Assembly (NCBI GenBank): GCA_009780515.1
Contig: WQZX01000013.1
Span: 1 to 57,782, forward strand
Length of the DNA: 57,782 nucleotides
Origin: Nocardioidaceae bacterium
Lineage (GTDB): Bacteria; Actinomycetota; Actinomycetes; Propionibacteriales; Nocardioidaceae
Direction: 5' to 3'
A program made the translations under genes and the position numbers. Below the pieces are notes generated by a model. The model did no database searches. It worked only from the letters and a program-made list of their open reading frames with translations, and had not been told where the DNA came from. Every line of letters begins with the position of its first letter. The first letter of the stretch is position 1. This document shows positions 43,400-51,562 of the stretch, one piece after another.

Positions 43400-43555
43400 C
43401 TAGTGACGCGTGTCAGAAACCATTGAACGGTTGGCGCACGCGGAGCACGCACCTCGCCGCGTTGGCCGCACTCGACAGACACCCGGTATGCCGGCTTGCG
43501 ATGCACGCACTCCGCGCACGCCAACCGCCCAAGCATTTCCGACACACGCCACTAG
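43400..43555. mobile_element. CTAG-bounded palindromic (MITE-like) element, copy 2
   Basis: A 156-bp non-coding element, the inverse-orientation homolog of 15191-15359. Its ends are CTAGTGACGCGTGTCAGAAA and, inverted, CTAGTGGCGTGTGTCGGAAA, with ACGGTTGGCG or GCGGTTGGCG at the inner edge of each repeat. It lies between the L,D-transpeptidase start and the end of the ligase gene. Confidence 0.7.
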
Positions 43556-43562
43556 GTCCGCC

Positions 43563-44465
43563 TCATCGGGCGTCCAGCAGGTCCTCGACCGACAGGTCGC
43601 CGCGAACCCCCTGGTACGACGGCTGCCGGAGTCGCTCGTAGCCGACCCCGTGGGTGTCGACGTCGACGACCACCACCGGCTCGACCCAGACCGTGCCGGT
43701 GGCATCGGCGCGAGGGACCTCGTCGGCGAACGGACTGCTCGATCTCCTCAACGGGCCGAGGAGGTCGGCGAGGGCCTTGGTCTGACGCGGGCCGATGCCG
43801 CTCCCCACGCGGCCGCGGTAGCGCAGCCCGCCGGGCGTCATCTCCCCCACGAGCACGGCGGCCAGGCGGCTCGCCGTACCGACCTGGGGGCGCCAGCCGC
43901 CGACGACGTACGAGCCGCGGAACCGGTGGGGGAACTTCAGCCAGGCGCGGCTCCGCTCCCCGAGGCGGTACGTCGAGTCGACCCGCTTGCTGACGATCCC
44001 CTCCAGCCCCTGCTGACGGGTGGCCTCGTGGAGCATGGCGCCGTCGTCGTACTGCTGGGGGACCTGCCACCCGCCGAGGTCGAGGTCCTCCAGCCTCGCC
44101 CGGCGCTCGATGAGCGGGAGCGAGGACAGGTCGCGGCCGTCGAGGCGGAGCAGGTCGAAGACCATGTACGTGACCGAGGCGTCGGGGGTCAGCACCCGGA
44201 AGTCCGGCAGCCCGCGCTCGTTGAGCGCGATGATCTCGCCGTCGACGACGAGGTCCCGGCACGCTCGACCTCCGCCGGAGACCGGCCCACCGTCCGGCTG
44301 CGGCCACCGGCCGGCGAGGTCCCTGCCGCTGCGGTTGGTGAAACGGACCCGCCCGTCGTCGTACGACGCCAGGACGCGGACGCCGTCCCACTTCACCTCG
44401 TGCACCCACTCCGCACCGGTCGGGACGTGCTCGCCGACGGTCGCGAGCATGGGCAGGAGTGTCAC
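43563..44465 (-). CDS. ATP-dependent DNA ligase (LigD ligase-domain type)
   Basis: A 300-residue nucleotidyltransferase-type ligase. Motif I is EVKWDGVR with the AMP-accepting Lys; DLVVDGEIIAL is motif III, EGIVSKR motif IV and RAWLKFPH motif V. A C-terminal OB domain follows (GGLRYRGRVGSGIG). It matches the LIG domain of LigD and would seal breaks with Ku. The GTG at 44465 is chosen over an ATG at 44489: it starts before the conserved LLPMLATVGE and has TACGCT 6 bp upstream. It is divergent from ku over only 22 bp. Confidence 0.9.
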   Translation of the reverse strand: MTLLPMLATVGEHVPTGAEWVHEVKWDGVRVLASYDDGRVRFTNRSGRDLAGRWPQPDGGPVSGGGRACRDLVVDGEIIALNERGLPDFRVLTPDASVTYMVFDLLRLDGRDLSSLPLIERRARLEDLDLGGWQVPQQYDDGAMLHEATRQQGLEGIVSKRVDSTYRLGERSRAWLKFPHRFRGSYVVGGWRPQVGTASRLAAVLVGEMTPGGLRYRGRVGSGIGPRQTKALADLLGPLRRSSSPFADEVPRADATGTVWVEPVVVVDVDTHGVGYERLRQPSYQGVRGDLSVEDLLDAR

Positions 44466-44487
44466 CGGGCCAGCGTAGGCTCGGCGC
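44466..44487. promoter_or_regulatory. Compact bidirectional leaderless promoter of lig and ku
   Basis: The whole 22-bp intergenic space holds two divergent -10 boxes sharing a TA: TAGGCT on the plus strand (44476-44481) and TACGCT on the minus strand (44477-44472). Each is exactly 6 bp from its start codon, ATG of ku and GTG of the ligase. There is no room for ribosome sites. The -35 region of each gene would lie in the other's coding sequence. Confidence 0.6.
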
Positions 44488-45432
44488 ATGCGTGCGATCT
44501 GGAAGGGCGCGGTCTCGTTCGGGCTGGTCAGCGTGCCCGTGAAGCTCTACTCCGCGACGGAGAGCCACGACGTGTCCTTCCGCCAGGTCCACGTCAAGGA
44601 CGGCGGCCGGATCCGCTACCAGCGCATCTGCTCCATCGACGGCGAGGAGGTCCCCTACTCCGACATCGCCAAGGGCTACGAGACCGAGGACGGGGAGATG
44701 GTCGTCCTCACCGACGAGGACATGCGCGAGCTGCCGCTGACCGCCTCGCGGGAGATCGCGGTCGAGAAGTTCGTGCCGGTCGAGCAGGTCGACCCGATGC
44801 TGTTCGAGAAGGCCTACTACCTCGAGCCCGAGGCGACCGGCGCCAAGCCCTACGCCCTGTTGCGCGAGGCGCTGACCGATGCCAACCGCGTCGCCGTCGT
44901 GACGGTCGCGCTGCGCCAGCGCACCACGATCGCGCTCCTGCGGGTCCACCCGATCCCCGACAGCGAGCCGGTGATCGTGCTCCAGACGCTGCTGTGGCCC
45001 GACGAGGTCCGCACCCCCGACTTCACCGTCGAGGCGGGCGAGGTCAAGGACCGCGAGGTCCAGATGGCGCGAACGCTGGTCGAGACGCTGTCCGGCGACT
45101 TCGACCCGGCCGAGTTCGAGGACGACTACGCCGAGGCCGTGCAGGCCGTCGTCAAGGCGAAGGTCGAGGGCGGCGAGGTCCAGCGCACCGCCACCTCCAC
45201 CAAGACCGGCGGCGAGGTCGTCGACCTGCTGGCCGCCCTCCAGCGGTCGGTCGACGCGGCCAAGTCGGCGCGGGGCGAGGCCTCCTCGAGCAAGCCGCCG
45301 AAGAAGACCCCCGCCAAGAAGGCACCTGCGAAGACCGCGAGCAAGAAGACGGCTGCCAAGAAGACCGCCAAGAAGGCACCGGCGAGGAAGACCGCGGCCA
45401 AGCGGACGGCCGCGAAGAAGAAGGCCAGCTGA
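44488..45432 (+). CDS. ku: Ku family NHEJ DNA end-binding protein
   Basis: A 314-residue bacterial Ku, starting MRAIWKGAVSFGLVSVPVKL, the classic N-terminus. The core ring domain extends to about residue 255. The C-terminal ~60 residues are a Lys/Ala-rich tail made of repeated KKTPAKKAPAKTASKKTAAK-like units, which in other Ku proteins binds DNA and lets the ring slide inwards. It recruits LigD-type activities. It is followed immediately, with no gap, by the D-2-hydroxyacid dehydrogenase gene. Confidence 0.95.
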   Translation: MRAIWKGAVSFGLVSVPVKLYSATESHDVSFRQVHVKDGGRIRYQRICSIDGEEVPYSDIAKGYETEDGEMVVLTDEDMRELPLTASREIAVEKFVPVEQVDPMLFEKAYYLEPEATGAKPYALLREALTDANRVAVVTVALRQRTTIALLRVHPIPDSEPVIVLQTLLWPDEVRTPDFTVEAGEVKDREVQMARTLVETLSGDFDPAEFEDDYAEAVQAVVKAKVEGGEVQRTATSTKTGGEVVDLLAALQRSVDAAKSARGEASSSKPPKKTPAKKAPAKTASKKTAAKKTAKKAPARKTAAKRTAAKKKAS

Positions 45433-46407
45433 GTGGGCGCCCGACCCCGGGTCCACGTCTGCTTCCCGCCGCCGGGCGGTGTGCGCGAGGAGATCCTGGC
45501 GATGCCGTGGGACGCCACCCTCGCCGAGGTCTCCGACACGCCGCGGTCCCAGGTGCTGAGCGACGTACGCGGATGCGACGCCGTGATCACCCGGCTGACC
45601 GACCGGGTCGACGCCGAGCTGCTGGACGCCGCCGGCCCGGGGCTGCGTGTCGTGGCGAACTACGCCGTGGGCTTCGACAACGTCGACCTGGATGCGGTGC
45701 GCGAGCGGGGTGTGACGGTCACGAACACGCCCGGGATCCTCGACGGCGCGACCGCCGACCTCAGCCTCGCCCTGATCCTCGCCGCGGCGAGGCGCGTGGT
45801 CGAGGGCGACCGGTTCGTGCGGGCGGGCAAGCCGTGGCGCTGGAGCCCGACCTTCTTCGTCGGTCTCGACCTGAGCGCGGGCGCGACGCTGGGCATCGTC
45901 GGCCTGGGCCGGATCGGCCTGGCGGTCGCCCGCCGCGCGCTGGCCTTCGACATGCGGGTGATCGCGACGCCGACGCGGTCCCACGCCGAGCAGGCCGCCG
46001 ACCTCGGCATCGAGCTGATGGAGCTCGACGACCTGCTGCGAGCCTCGGACGTCGTCTCGCTCCACTGCCCGCTCGACGCCTCGACCCACCACCTCATCGG
46101 TGCACGCGAGCTCGGGCTCATCGGCCCGCACGGCATCCTGGTCAACACCTCGCGCGGACCGGTGGTCGACGAGACCGCGCTGGTCGACGCGCTGACCTCC
46201 GGCAGGCTGGGGGCCGCGGGCCTGGACGTCTTCGAGCACGAGCCGAAGGTCAGCCCCGGTCTGCTGGAGCTGGAGAACGTCGTGCTCGTGCCGCACATCG
46301 GCAGCGCCGCCGACACCACCCGCACGGCCATGGCCCGGCTCGCCTTCCGCAACGTCGCCGCCGTGCTGGACGGCCGGCCGCCGCTCACGCCCGTGCCGCT
46401 CGGCTGA
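45433..46407 (+). CDS. D-2-hydroxyacid dehydrogenase (glyoxylate/hydroxypyruvate reductase-like)
   Basis: A 324-residue NAD(P)-dependent dehydrogenase. It has the Rossmann motif TLGIVGLGRIGLAVARRAL, the catalytic Arg in LVNTSRGPVVDE, Glu in DVFEHEP and His in PHIGSAADTTR. The substrate-binding loop ANYAVGFDNVDLDAV is present. The GTG start follows the ku stop directly, so it is probably read through from ku. The substrate is likely glyoxylate, hydroxypyruvate or D-glycerate; this is family inference. Confidence 0.9.
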   Translation: MGARPRVHVCFPPPGGVREEILAMPWDATLAEVSDTPRSQVLSDVRGCDAVITRLTDRVDAELLDAAGPGLRVVANYAVGFDNVDLDAVRERGVTVTNTPGILDGATADLSLALILAAARRVVEGDRFVRAGKPWRWSPTFFVGLDLSAGATLGIVGLGRIGLAVARRALAFDMRVIATPTRSHAEQAADLGIELMELDDLLRASDVVSLHCPLDASTHHLIGARELGLIGPHGILVNTSRGPVVDETALVDALTSGRLGAAGLDVFEHEPKVSPGLLELENVVLVPHIGSAADTTRTAMARLAFRNVAAVLDGRPPLTPVPLG

Positions 46408-46419
46408 CGGGCCGGCGGC

Positions 46420-47721
46420 TCAGGGTCGACGTACGGTCAGGGTCGCGTCGCGGAGCTGGATGCGCGCACCCTCGATCAGCTCGATGGTCCTGCCGGGCTG
46501 GAGCAGGAAGCTCTGACCGGTCGGATAGGTCACCGGCCAGGAGAAGTCCGAGGTGTTCGACAGACCCCACCGGTCCTCCGCCTCCGGGTGACGCTGCACC
46601 CTGCCGACCGGCGTCGGGTTGTCCACGCCCGAGGTCAGGTGGTCGCCGCGGATGACCGTCTGCGGGCCGACCGCGACGCTGCGCCGCCCGATCGACAAGA
46701 CGTACGCCGGCTCGATCGCCGCGCCATCACGCCAGCACCGGACCGGGCCCTCGCCGGCGGTCCAGAAGTTCGTCGTGCCGCAGGTCGGGCAGGGCAGCAT
46801 GCCGTCGCGCATGCGGTCGAAGGCGCGGATCCACTGGCCCTCGGTGATGCGCGCAGCCGGTCGGGCAAGACCCTCGACGAACGCCTGCACGAAGAGGTCG
46901 CGGAGGTAGGAGGGGTAGATGTCCCAGTACTGCTGGACGATCTCGGCCGGCCGGTTGTCGGTCCGGTCGGGGTGCATGCAGAACACCGGGTCGGTGCCGA
47001 AGTGCGCCATCAGCCACTGTGCGTCGCGCATGCCGGCATCGGTGCGCGCGCCCTCGAGCGGGTGGCCCAGGAAGAGCGCGTAGAACAGCAGCACCGCCAG
47101 GGAGTGCCGGTCGGTGTCGGTGTTCGGCAGCGTGGCATAGGTGGTGTCGCGCACGACCTCGGGCGCCATGAAGTACGGCGTGCCGAGCACCCGGCCGGTG
47201 CCGTTGTCGATGCCGACGTTGTCGTTGTCGCAGATGAGCACGTCGCCGGACGTCGGCTCGAAGAAGACGTTGCCGAAGGAGATGTCGCGGTAGCACAGGC
47301 CGCGCGCGTGCAGCCGCAGGAAGCTGTAGCTGAGCTGGCGGCAGAGCTCGATGATCGAGGCGAACGAGACGTCGAGGGGCCGGCCGTCGCGGTCGGCGTT
47401 GAGCAGCAGGTAGCTGAGCTCGAGGTACGCCGGCTTCCGCACGTGCATGACGTAGCCGAAGCTCGGCTGGCCCGCCACGCGCGCCATGCTGAGCGGCCAC
47501 AGGAACCGGCGGTGGGGAGAGCCGATCTCGACCAACTGCTGCATCTCGTCGTACTGCTGCGAGGTGGCGCTCTCGGGCTTGTACCACTTCAGCGCGAGGG
47601 GATCGCCGATGTCGCGCTGGACCTCGTAGACGTACCCCTGCCCACCCTGGCCGAGAAGACGGCTGACCCACGCCCGCCCGAGTGGCCCGAGGTCGACCCC
47701 GACCCCCTCTGCCAGAACCAT
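46420..47721 (-). CDS. Atypical protein kinase with C-terminal zinc ribbon
   Basis: A 433-residue kinase-like protein. The G-loop GQGGQG is at 24-29, the ATP Lys45 in LALKWYK, the catalytic loop CYRDISFGN with Asp146, and APE at 186-188. The metal motif is DND (165-167) instead of DFG. After the kinase domain come CPTCG (311-315) and a beta-rich tail. No transmembrane segment is seen. With the adjacent VWA and PP2C genes it resembles the kinase of the TerY-P triads described for tellurium-resistance-associated loci. Start ATG at 47721. Confidence 0.82.
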   Translation of the reverse strand: MVLAEGVGVDLGPLGRAWVSRLLGQGGQGYVYEVQRDIGDPLALKWYKPESATSQQYDEMQQLVEIGSPHRRFLWPLSMARVAGQPSFGYVMHVRKPAYLELSYLLLNADRDGRPLDVSFASIIELCRQLSYSFLRLHARGLCYRDISFGNVFFEPTSGDVLICDNDNVGIDNGTGRVLGTPYFMAPEVVRDTTYATLPNTDTDRHSLAVLLFYALFLGHPLEGARTDAGMRDAQWLMAHFGTDPVFCMHPDRTDNRPAEIVQQYWDIYPSYLRDLFVQAFVEGLARPAARITEGQWIRAFDRMRDGMLPCPTCGTTNFWTAGEGPVRCWRDGAAIEPAYVLSIGRRSVAVGPQTVIRGDHLTSGVDNPTPVGRVQRHPEAEDRWGLSNTSDFSWPVTYPTGQSFLLQPGRTIELIEGARIQLRDATLTVRRP

Positions 47722-47816
47722 GGGCGGGTGGACCTTCCTCGTGCGGGAGCGACGTACCGACCGTGCGAGCGGCGGTTGCGTGACAATGTATAGCCTCGGC
47801 TCGAAAGGGGTTTGCC

Positions 47817-48521
47817 ATGAGCGATCGGCTCGGCGGGGCGCTCGCGCGCAAGCCGCTGCACTTCATCTTCGTCCTGGACGTCTCCGGCTCGATGCTGCGC
47901 GGCGGCCGCATCCAGGCGCTCAACAACGCCATCACCGAGGTGCTGCCCCAGCTGCGCGACGAGGCGCGGGCGAACCCGCACGCCGAGCTGCTCATCCGGG
48001 TGCTGGCCTTCGCGAACGAGCCGCGGTGGGTCATCGAGCAGCCGACCCCGGTCGACCGGATCGAGTGGGAGCGGCTTGAGGCCGTGCCGCGGGGCTTCAC
48101 CGAGCTCGGCAGCGCGCTGGTCGCCCTGACCGACGCGCTGGACACCCTCGACGAGTCCGCCAGTGCGTTCCCGCCTGCGATCATCCTCGTCTCCGACGGC
48201 CGCCCGACCCAGAGCAGCGGCGTCACCTTCGCCGAGGGCCTGCAGACGCTGCTGAGCAACCGCTGGGGAGGTACGGCGGTCCGGCTCGCCCTCGGTGTGG
48301 GCCGCGACGCGGACATGCACTCCCTGCGGCGGTTCATCGGCGACGAGGACATCCCGCTGCTGCGCGCCGACAACCCCGAGCAGCTCGTCGAGTACATCGT
48401 CTGGGCGTCGAAGGCGGCCAGCAAGGTCGCCTCGCGGCCCGTCGTCGGCCCGGCGCCCGGCGGTGTCACGGCCGTGCCGCCCTCCCCGATCGGCGACCCG
48501 GTCTGGAGCACGGTCGAATGA
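47817..48521 (+). CDS. VWA-domain protein (TerY-like)
   Basis: A 234-residue single-domain von Willebrand A protein. The MIDAS motif is DVSGS (Asp21, Ser23, Ser25), with the threonine site around GFTELGSALV and the aspartate in ILVSDGRPTQSS. It should bind a partner through a divalent metal. It is divergent from the kinase gene (95 bp apart) and its stop overlaps the start of the PP2C gene (ATGA). GAAAGGGG precedes the ATG. Similar TerY proteins organise phosphorylation-dependent complexes; the role here is inferred. Confidence 0.87.
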   Translation: MSDRLGGALARKPLHFIFVLDVSGSMLRGGRIQALNNAITEVLPQLRDEARANPHAELLIRVLAFANEPRWVIEQPTPVDRIEWERLEAVPRGFTELGSALVALTDALDTLDESASAFPPAIILVSDGRPTQSSGVTFAEGLQTLLSNRWGGTAVRLALGVGRDADMHSLRRFIGDEDIPLLRADNPEQLVEYIVWASKAASKVASRPVVGPAPGGVTAVPPSPIGDPVWSTVE

Positions 48522-49402
48522 CCGAGTCGGACCGGCCGGTCGAACGCGTGGACACCCACAGCGCCGACACGATCGACCTGGGCGAGTCCCGCACCGCCAC
48601 GGTCCAGCGCCCGCGCTGGGTGCCGCTGTCCGCCACGACGATCGGCTCGGTCCACGTCCGCGACGGCCTGCCGCTCCAGGACGCCGTGCTGACCTGGGCC
48701 GAGGGCGACCAGGCCGTGATCGCGGTCGCCGACGGGCACGGACACCGCGCCCACTTCCGCAGCGACACCGGTGCCGCGCTGGCGGTGGTCAGCGCCGTCG
48801 AGGAGGTACGACGCCTGCTGCCCGAGGTGACCGACGCCGGCACCGCCACAGACGTCGCACGCCGGGCGATGACGGCGATGGTCACGACGTGGACCGACAA
48901 GGTGCGCCACCACATCGAGGCACACCCGTTCTCCGAGGCGGAGCAGGCCCTGGGCGCCGCCGCCGACCCGCTCCGCCCCTACGGATCCACGGTGCTCGTG
49001 GTCGGCGTCGCGGCTGACGTGATGGTGGTGGCGCAGATCGGCGACGGGGACGTCGTGCTGGTCGACAGCCGCGGCGAGGCCTTCCGCCCGCTGCCCGACG
49101 ACCCCCGCCACGACGGCGTACGCACCAGCTCGCTGTGCCAGCCCGACCCGCTCGACTCCCTGCACGTAGCCGCCGTGGACACCGGCGTCGCGGGCGTCAC
49201 GCTCGCGTTCCTCTGCACCGACGGGTTCGGCAACTCACGGGTCGACCCCGACTGGTGGCGCCAGACCGGCGGCCAGCTCGGAGCGTTCGTCGCCACCAAC
49301 GGCATCGCCTGGGTCCGCGACCAGCTCCCCGGCTGGCTCGAGGAGCCCGCCCGTGTCGGCGGCGACGACACCACCATGGCCCTCATCGTCCGCACCGACT
49401 GA
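48518..49402 (+). CDS. PP2C family serine/threonine phosphatase
   Basis: A 294-residue PPM/PP2C phosphatase. Metal-binding residues are seen in AVADGHGHRAHF (Asp72 to Gly75), in QIGDGDVVLVD, in LCTDGF and in GGDDTTMALIV near the C-terminus. The N-terminus is a short acidic extension. It is translationally coupled to the VWA gene and presumably reverses the phosphorylation done by the kinase at 46420-47721. The target proteins are unknown; the FHA protein at 51563-52789 is a candidate. Confidence 0.88.
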   Translation: MTESDRPVERVDTHSADTIDLGESRTATVQRPRWVPLSATTIGSVHVRDGLPLQDAVLTWAEGDQAVIAVADGHGHRAHFRSDTGAALAVVSAVEEVRRLLPEVTDAGTATDVARRAMTAMVTTWTDKVRHHIEAHPFSEAEQALGAAADPLRPYGSTVLVVGVAADVMVVAQIGDGDVVLVDSRGEAFRPLPDDPRHDGVRTSSLCQPDPLDSLHVAAVDTGVAGVTLAFLCTDGFGNSRVDPDWWRQTGGQLGAFVATNGIAWVRDQLPGWLEEPARVGGDDTTMALIVRTD

Positions 49403-49851
49403 CCGCTACGAGCGCGACCGTCTGGCCGCCAACGGCGAACAACCAGCCACCACCCCGACCGCGAGCGCGGCAGCGCCCGAGGCCGGACGCGGCCGGCGAG
49501 CGAGCGCAGGGAGACAAGCGAGCCGGAGCGAGCGAGACGGCCAAGCCCGGCAAGGGAGCGTCTGGCCGCCAACGGCGAACAACCAGGCACCACCTCGACC
49601 GCGAGCGCGGCAGCGCGGCGCCGCAGCGACCGAGGCCGGGCGCGCGGGGCGAGGCGACGAAGGGAGCGCCAGCGACCGGAGGAGCCGAGAGCCGCAAGCC
49701 CGGCGAGGGAGCGACCGCGGCGACGCGCTCGCGCCAATCCAGCAGAGCGACCGCGGCGACGCGCTCGCGCCAATCCAGCAGAGCGACCGCGGCGACGCGC
49801 TCGCGCCAATCCAGCAGAGCGACCGCGGCGACGCGCTCGCGCCGATCCAGC
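49403..49851. repeat. Repeat-rich spacer: 58-bp direct repeat and 36-bp tandem array
   Basis: This 449-bp gap between convergent genes has no credible gene. It carries a 58-bp direct repeat (49419-49476 and 49559-49616, two mismatches) starting CGTCTGGCCGCCAACGGCGA. It ends with four tandem 36-bp units (49710-49745, 49746-49781, 49782-49817, 49818-49853), each reading AGCGACCGCGGCGACGCGCT and then CGCGCCAATCCAGCAG; the last unit is slightly diverged and runs 2 bp into the stop codon of the neighbouring gene. The rest is a purine-rich GAGCGAGCGAG tract. Confidence 0.85.
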
Positions 49852-51402
49852 TCAGTACGACTGGCGCTTGGAGGCCTTGGCCCACCAGGCGTCCATCTTG
49901 CTGGTGCTGTTCGGGCCGACGGCGAAGGCCCAGCAGTTGCAGGAGCTCTCGTTCCAGTCCCAGTAGGTGATGGCCGCGCCGCCCGACACGTAGGTGTAGT
50001 AGGCGCCCCCGGGATAGAAGTCCAGCTGGTGCCCGAACTTCCAGTGGCCGCCCTTGCCGGTCTTGGAGGCCGCGGCGTACTGCTTGGAGTAGTAGGCCCG
50101 CTGCTGGAACATGCCGCTGTGGTGCGGGTAGCGGCCGAAGAAGACGCCGACCTTGGTGCCGTCGGCCATCTTGGCCGAGCAGATGACCTCCTCGCTGGCG
50201 CCCTCGTCGTAGAGGGCGTGGGGCTTGCAGGTCGACGGGTTCACGAAGTGTCCGATGAACTTCTGGAGGGTCGCGTTCATCGGGCCCGTCGGCGCGGAGG
50301 AGGTCGAGCCGGTCTTGTCGAAGTCGGAGCTCACGGTCGTGAGGGGCGTGCCTTGTGCGCCTTGCAGGGTCGCCGACTGCAGGCCCGACTCGGCGTCCCA
50401 GTAGATGAGCGCCGGGTCGGACTTGTGCTGGCCGTAGTGGGGGTCGAAGGAGTAGTAGACGGAGTCGCCGGCGTTGTCGGTGATCGATCCCGCGCGCCTG
50501 TCGAGGCGGGCCTGGCGGGCGGACTTGAGGGCGCTGAGCGAGTCGTACGTCGTGAGGGTCAGCCTGCCGCCGGCGACCTTGCAGACGACCTGCTCGCTCT
50601 CTCCGCTGGCCCGGTGGCCGCTGGCGCAGTCGCTGGTGCCGGCCGCGATCGAGCTGCCGAGGCCCGAGTAGCGGGAGTCCAGCGCCGAGGCGCTGGTGTC
50701 GCTGCCGCTGTCCTTGTGCCGGGGACCGCTTCCACCGGACAGCGCGACCGCGGCGCCGATGCCGCCGCCGACCACGAGGACGAGCGCGACGGCGGCGCCG
50801 ATCCAGATGCCCTTGTGGGAGCGGCGCCGGGTGCCCCCGGTCGGCGATGCGTACGCCGGCGGCCCGGCCGGTGCGGCGTACGGCGAGGGGTTGGAGCTGG
50901 CCGGCGCGGGCGGCGGAGGAGGCGCCATGCCCGGCCAGCCGGCGGGCGGGGCGGGCGGCACCGGCGGGGCGATGGGGCTCTGGAGCGGCCGCTGGACCGG
51001 GCTCTGCAGCGGCTGCTGGCCGGCCGCCGGCGGCGCGAACGAGGACGGGGGCCGGTGGGAGCGGTAGCGGGCCACGATCGCCTCGGGCACCCGGCCGACG
51101 GCGTACCCGAGGACGGCGGCGGCCCACGCGCCGGACGTGTGGTCGTCGCCCCCGCGCTCGCGGGCGAGGCGCGCGCCGGCCTCCTCGACGGCTCGACCGG
51201 GGTCGGCGCCACCGTCGATCATCTGGGTCAGCGGCGTGAGCACGTCGAAGCGCACCGCGTCGACGAGGAGGTTGATGTCGCCGGTGCTGGCGGCGCCCTC
51301 GTCGAGCACGTCGTCGAGCACGCCGCGGAAGCCCGTTGCGTCGCCGAGGATGCCCGGTCCATGTGCCGAGACCAGATCCCGGATCGTCTGGTGGAGTTCC
51401 AC
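49852..51402 (-). CDS. One-pass membrane protein with Pro-rich linker, unknown function
   Basis: A 516-residue protein. Residues 1-115 form a helical cytoplasmic domain (HQTIRDLVSAHGPGILGDAT at its start). A Pro/Gln/Ser-rich linker of about 75 residues contains repeats of PLQSP. A single transmembrane segment follows at about 198-221 (IWIGAAVALVLVVGGGIGAA). The C-terminal ~295 residues should be outside the cell. GTG at 51402 is chosen because GGGGGA precedes it; TTG at 51417 is an alternative. It lies between the PP2C and FHA genes. The outer domain may sense a signal; this is speculation. Confidence 0.72.
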   Translation of the reverse strand: MELHQTIRDLVSAHGPGILGDATGFRGVLDDVLDEGAASTGDINLLVDAVRFDVLTPLTQMIDGGADPGRAVEEAGARLARERGGDDHTSGAWAAAVLGYAVGRVPEAIVARYRSHRPPSSFAPPAAGQQPLQSPVQRPLQSPIAPPVPPAPPAGWPGMAPPPPPAPASSNPSPYAAPAGPPAYASPTGGTRRRSHKGIWIGAAVALVLVVGGGIGAAVALSGGSGPRHKDSGSDTSASALDSRYSGLGSSIAAGTSDCASGHRASGESEQVVCKVAGGRLTLTTYDSLSALKSARQARLDRRAGSITDNAGDSVYYSFDPHYGQHKSDPALIYWDAESGLQSATLQGAQGTPLTTVSSDFDKTGSTSSAPTGPMNATLQKFIGHFVNPSTCKPHALYDEGASEEVICSAKMADGTKVGVFFGRYPHHSGMFQQRAYYSKQYAAASKTGKGGHWKFGHQLDFYPGGAYYTYVSGGAAITYWDWNESSCNCWAFAVGPNSTSKMDAWWAKASKRQSY

Positions 51403-51562
51403 GGATCCCCCGCTCAATCGGTCCGCCGGCCGACCCGGCGCCTCATGCTATTCGGGTTTCCCCCGGTCCCCGCCTCCGAAACGGTCGTATCACTCCGGCG
51501 CCGTCGGGCCCCGTGTAGCGTTCGCGGCGGTCGAGCGGACGTCTCAGGAGGTCGAGGACGGC

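Noticed and set aside
43410..46655. A plus-strand frame of about 1080 codons over the ligase, ku and dehydrogenase genes
   Set aside because: It covers three well-supported genes in other frames, crosses the palindromic element and has shadow-frame composition.
46420..49402. A tellurite-resistance (Ter) locus
   Set aside because: The kinase, VWA and PP2C trio is like TerY-P, but no TerD-, TerC- or TerB-like gene is present in the window.
49710..49853. A CRISPR-like array of 36-bp repeats
   Set aside because: The units are directly adjacent with no unique spacers between them, and no cas genes are present. It is a simple tandem repeat.
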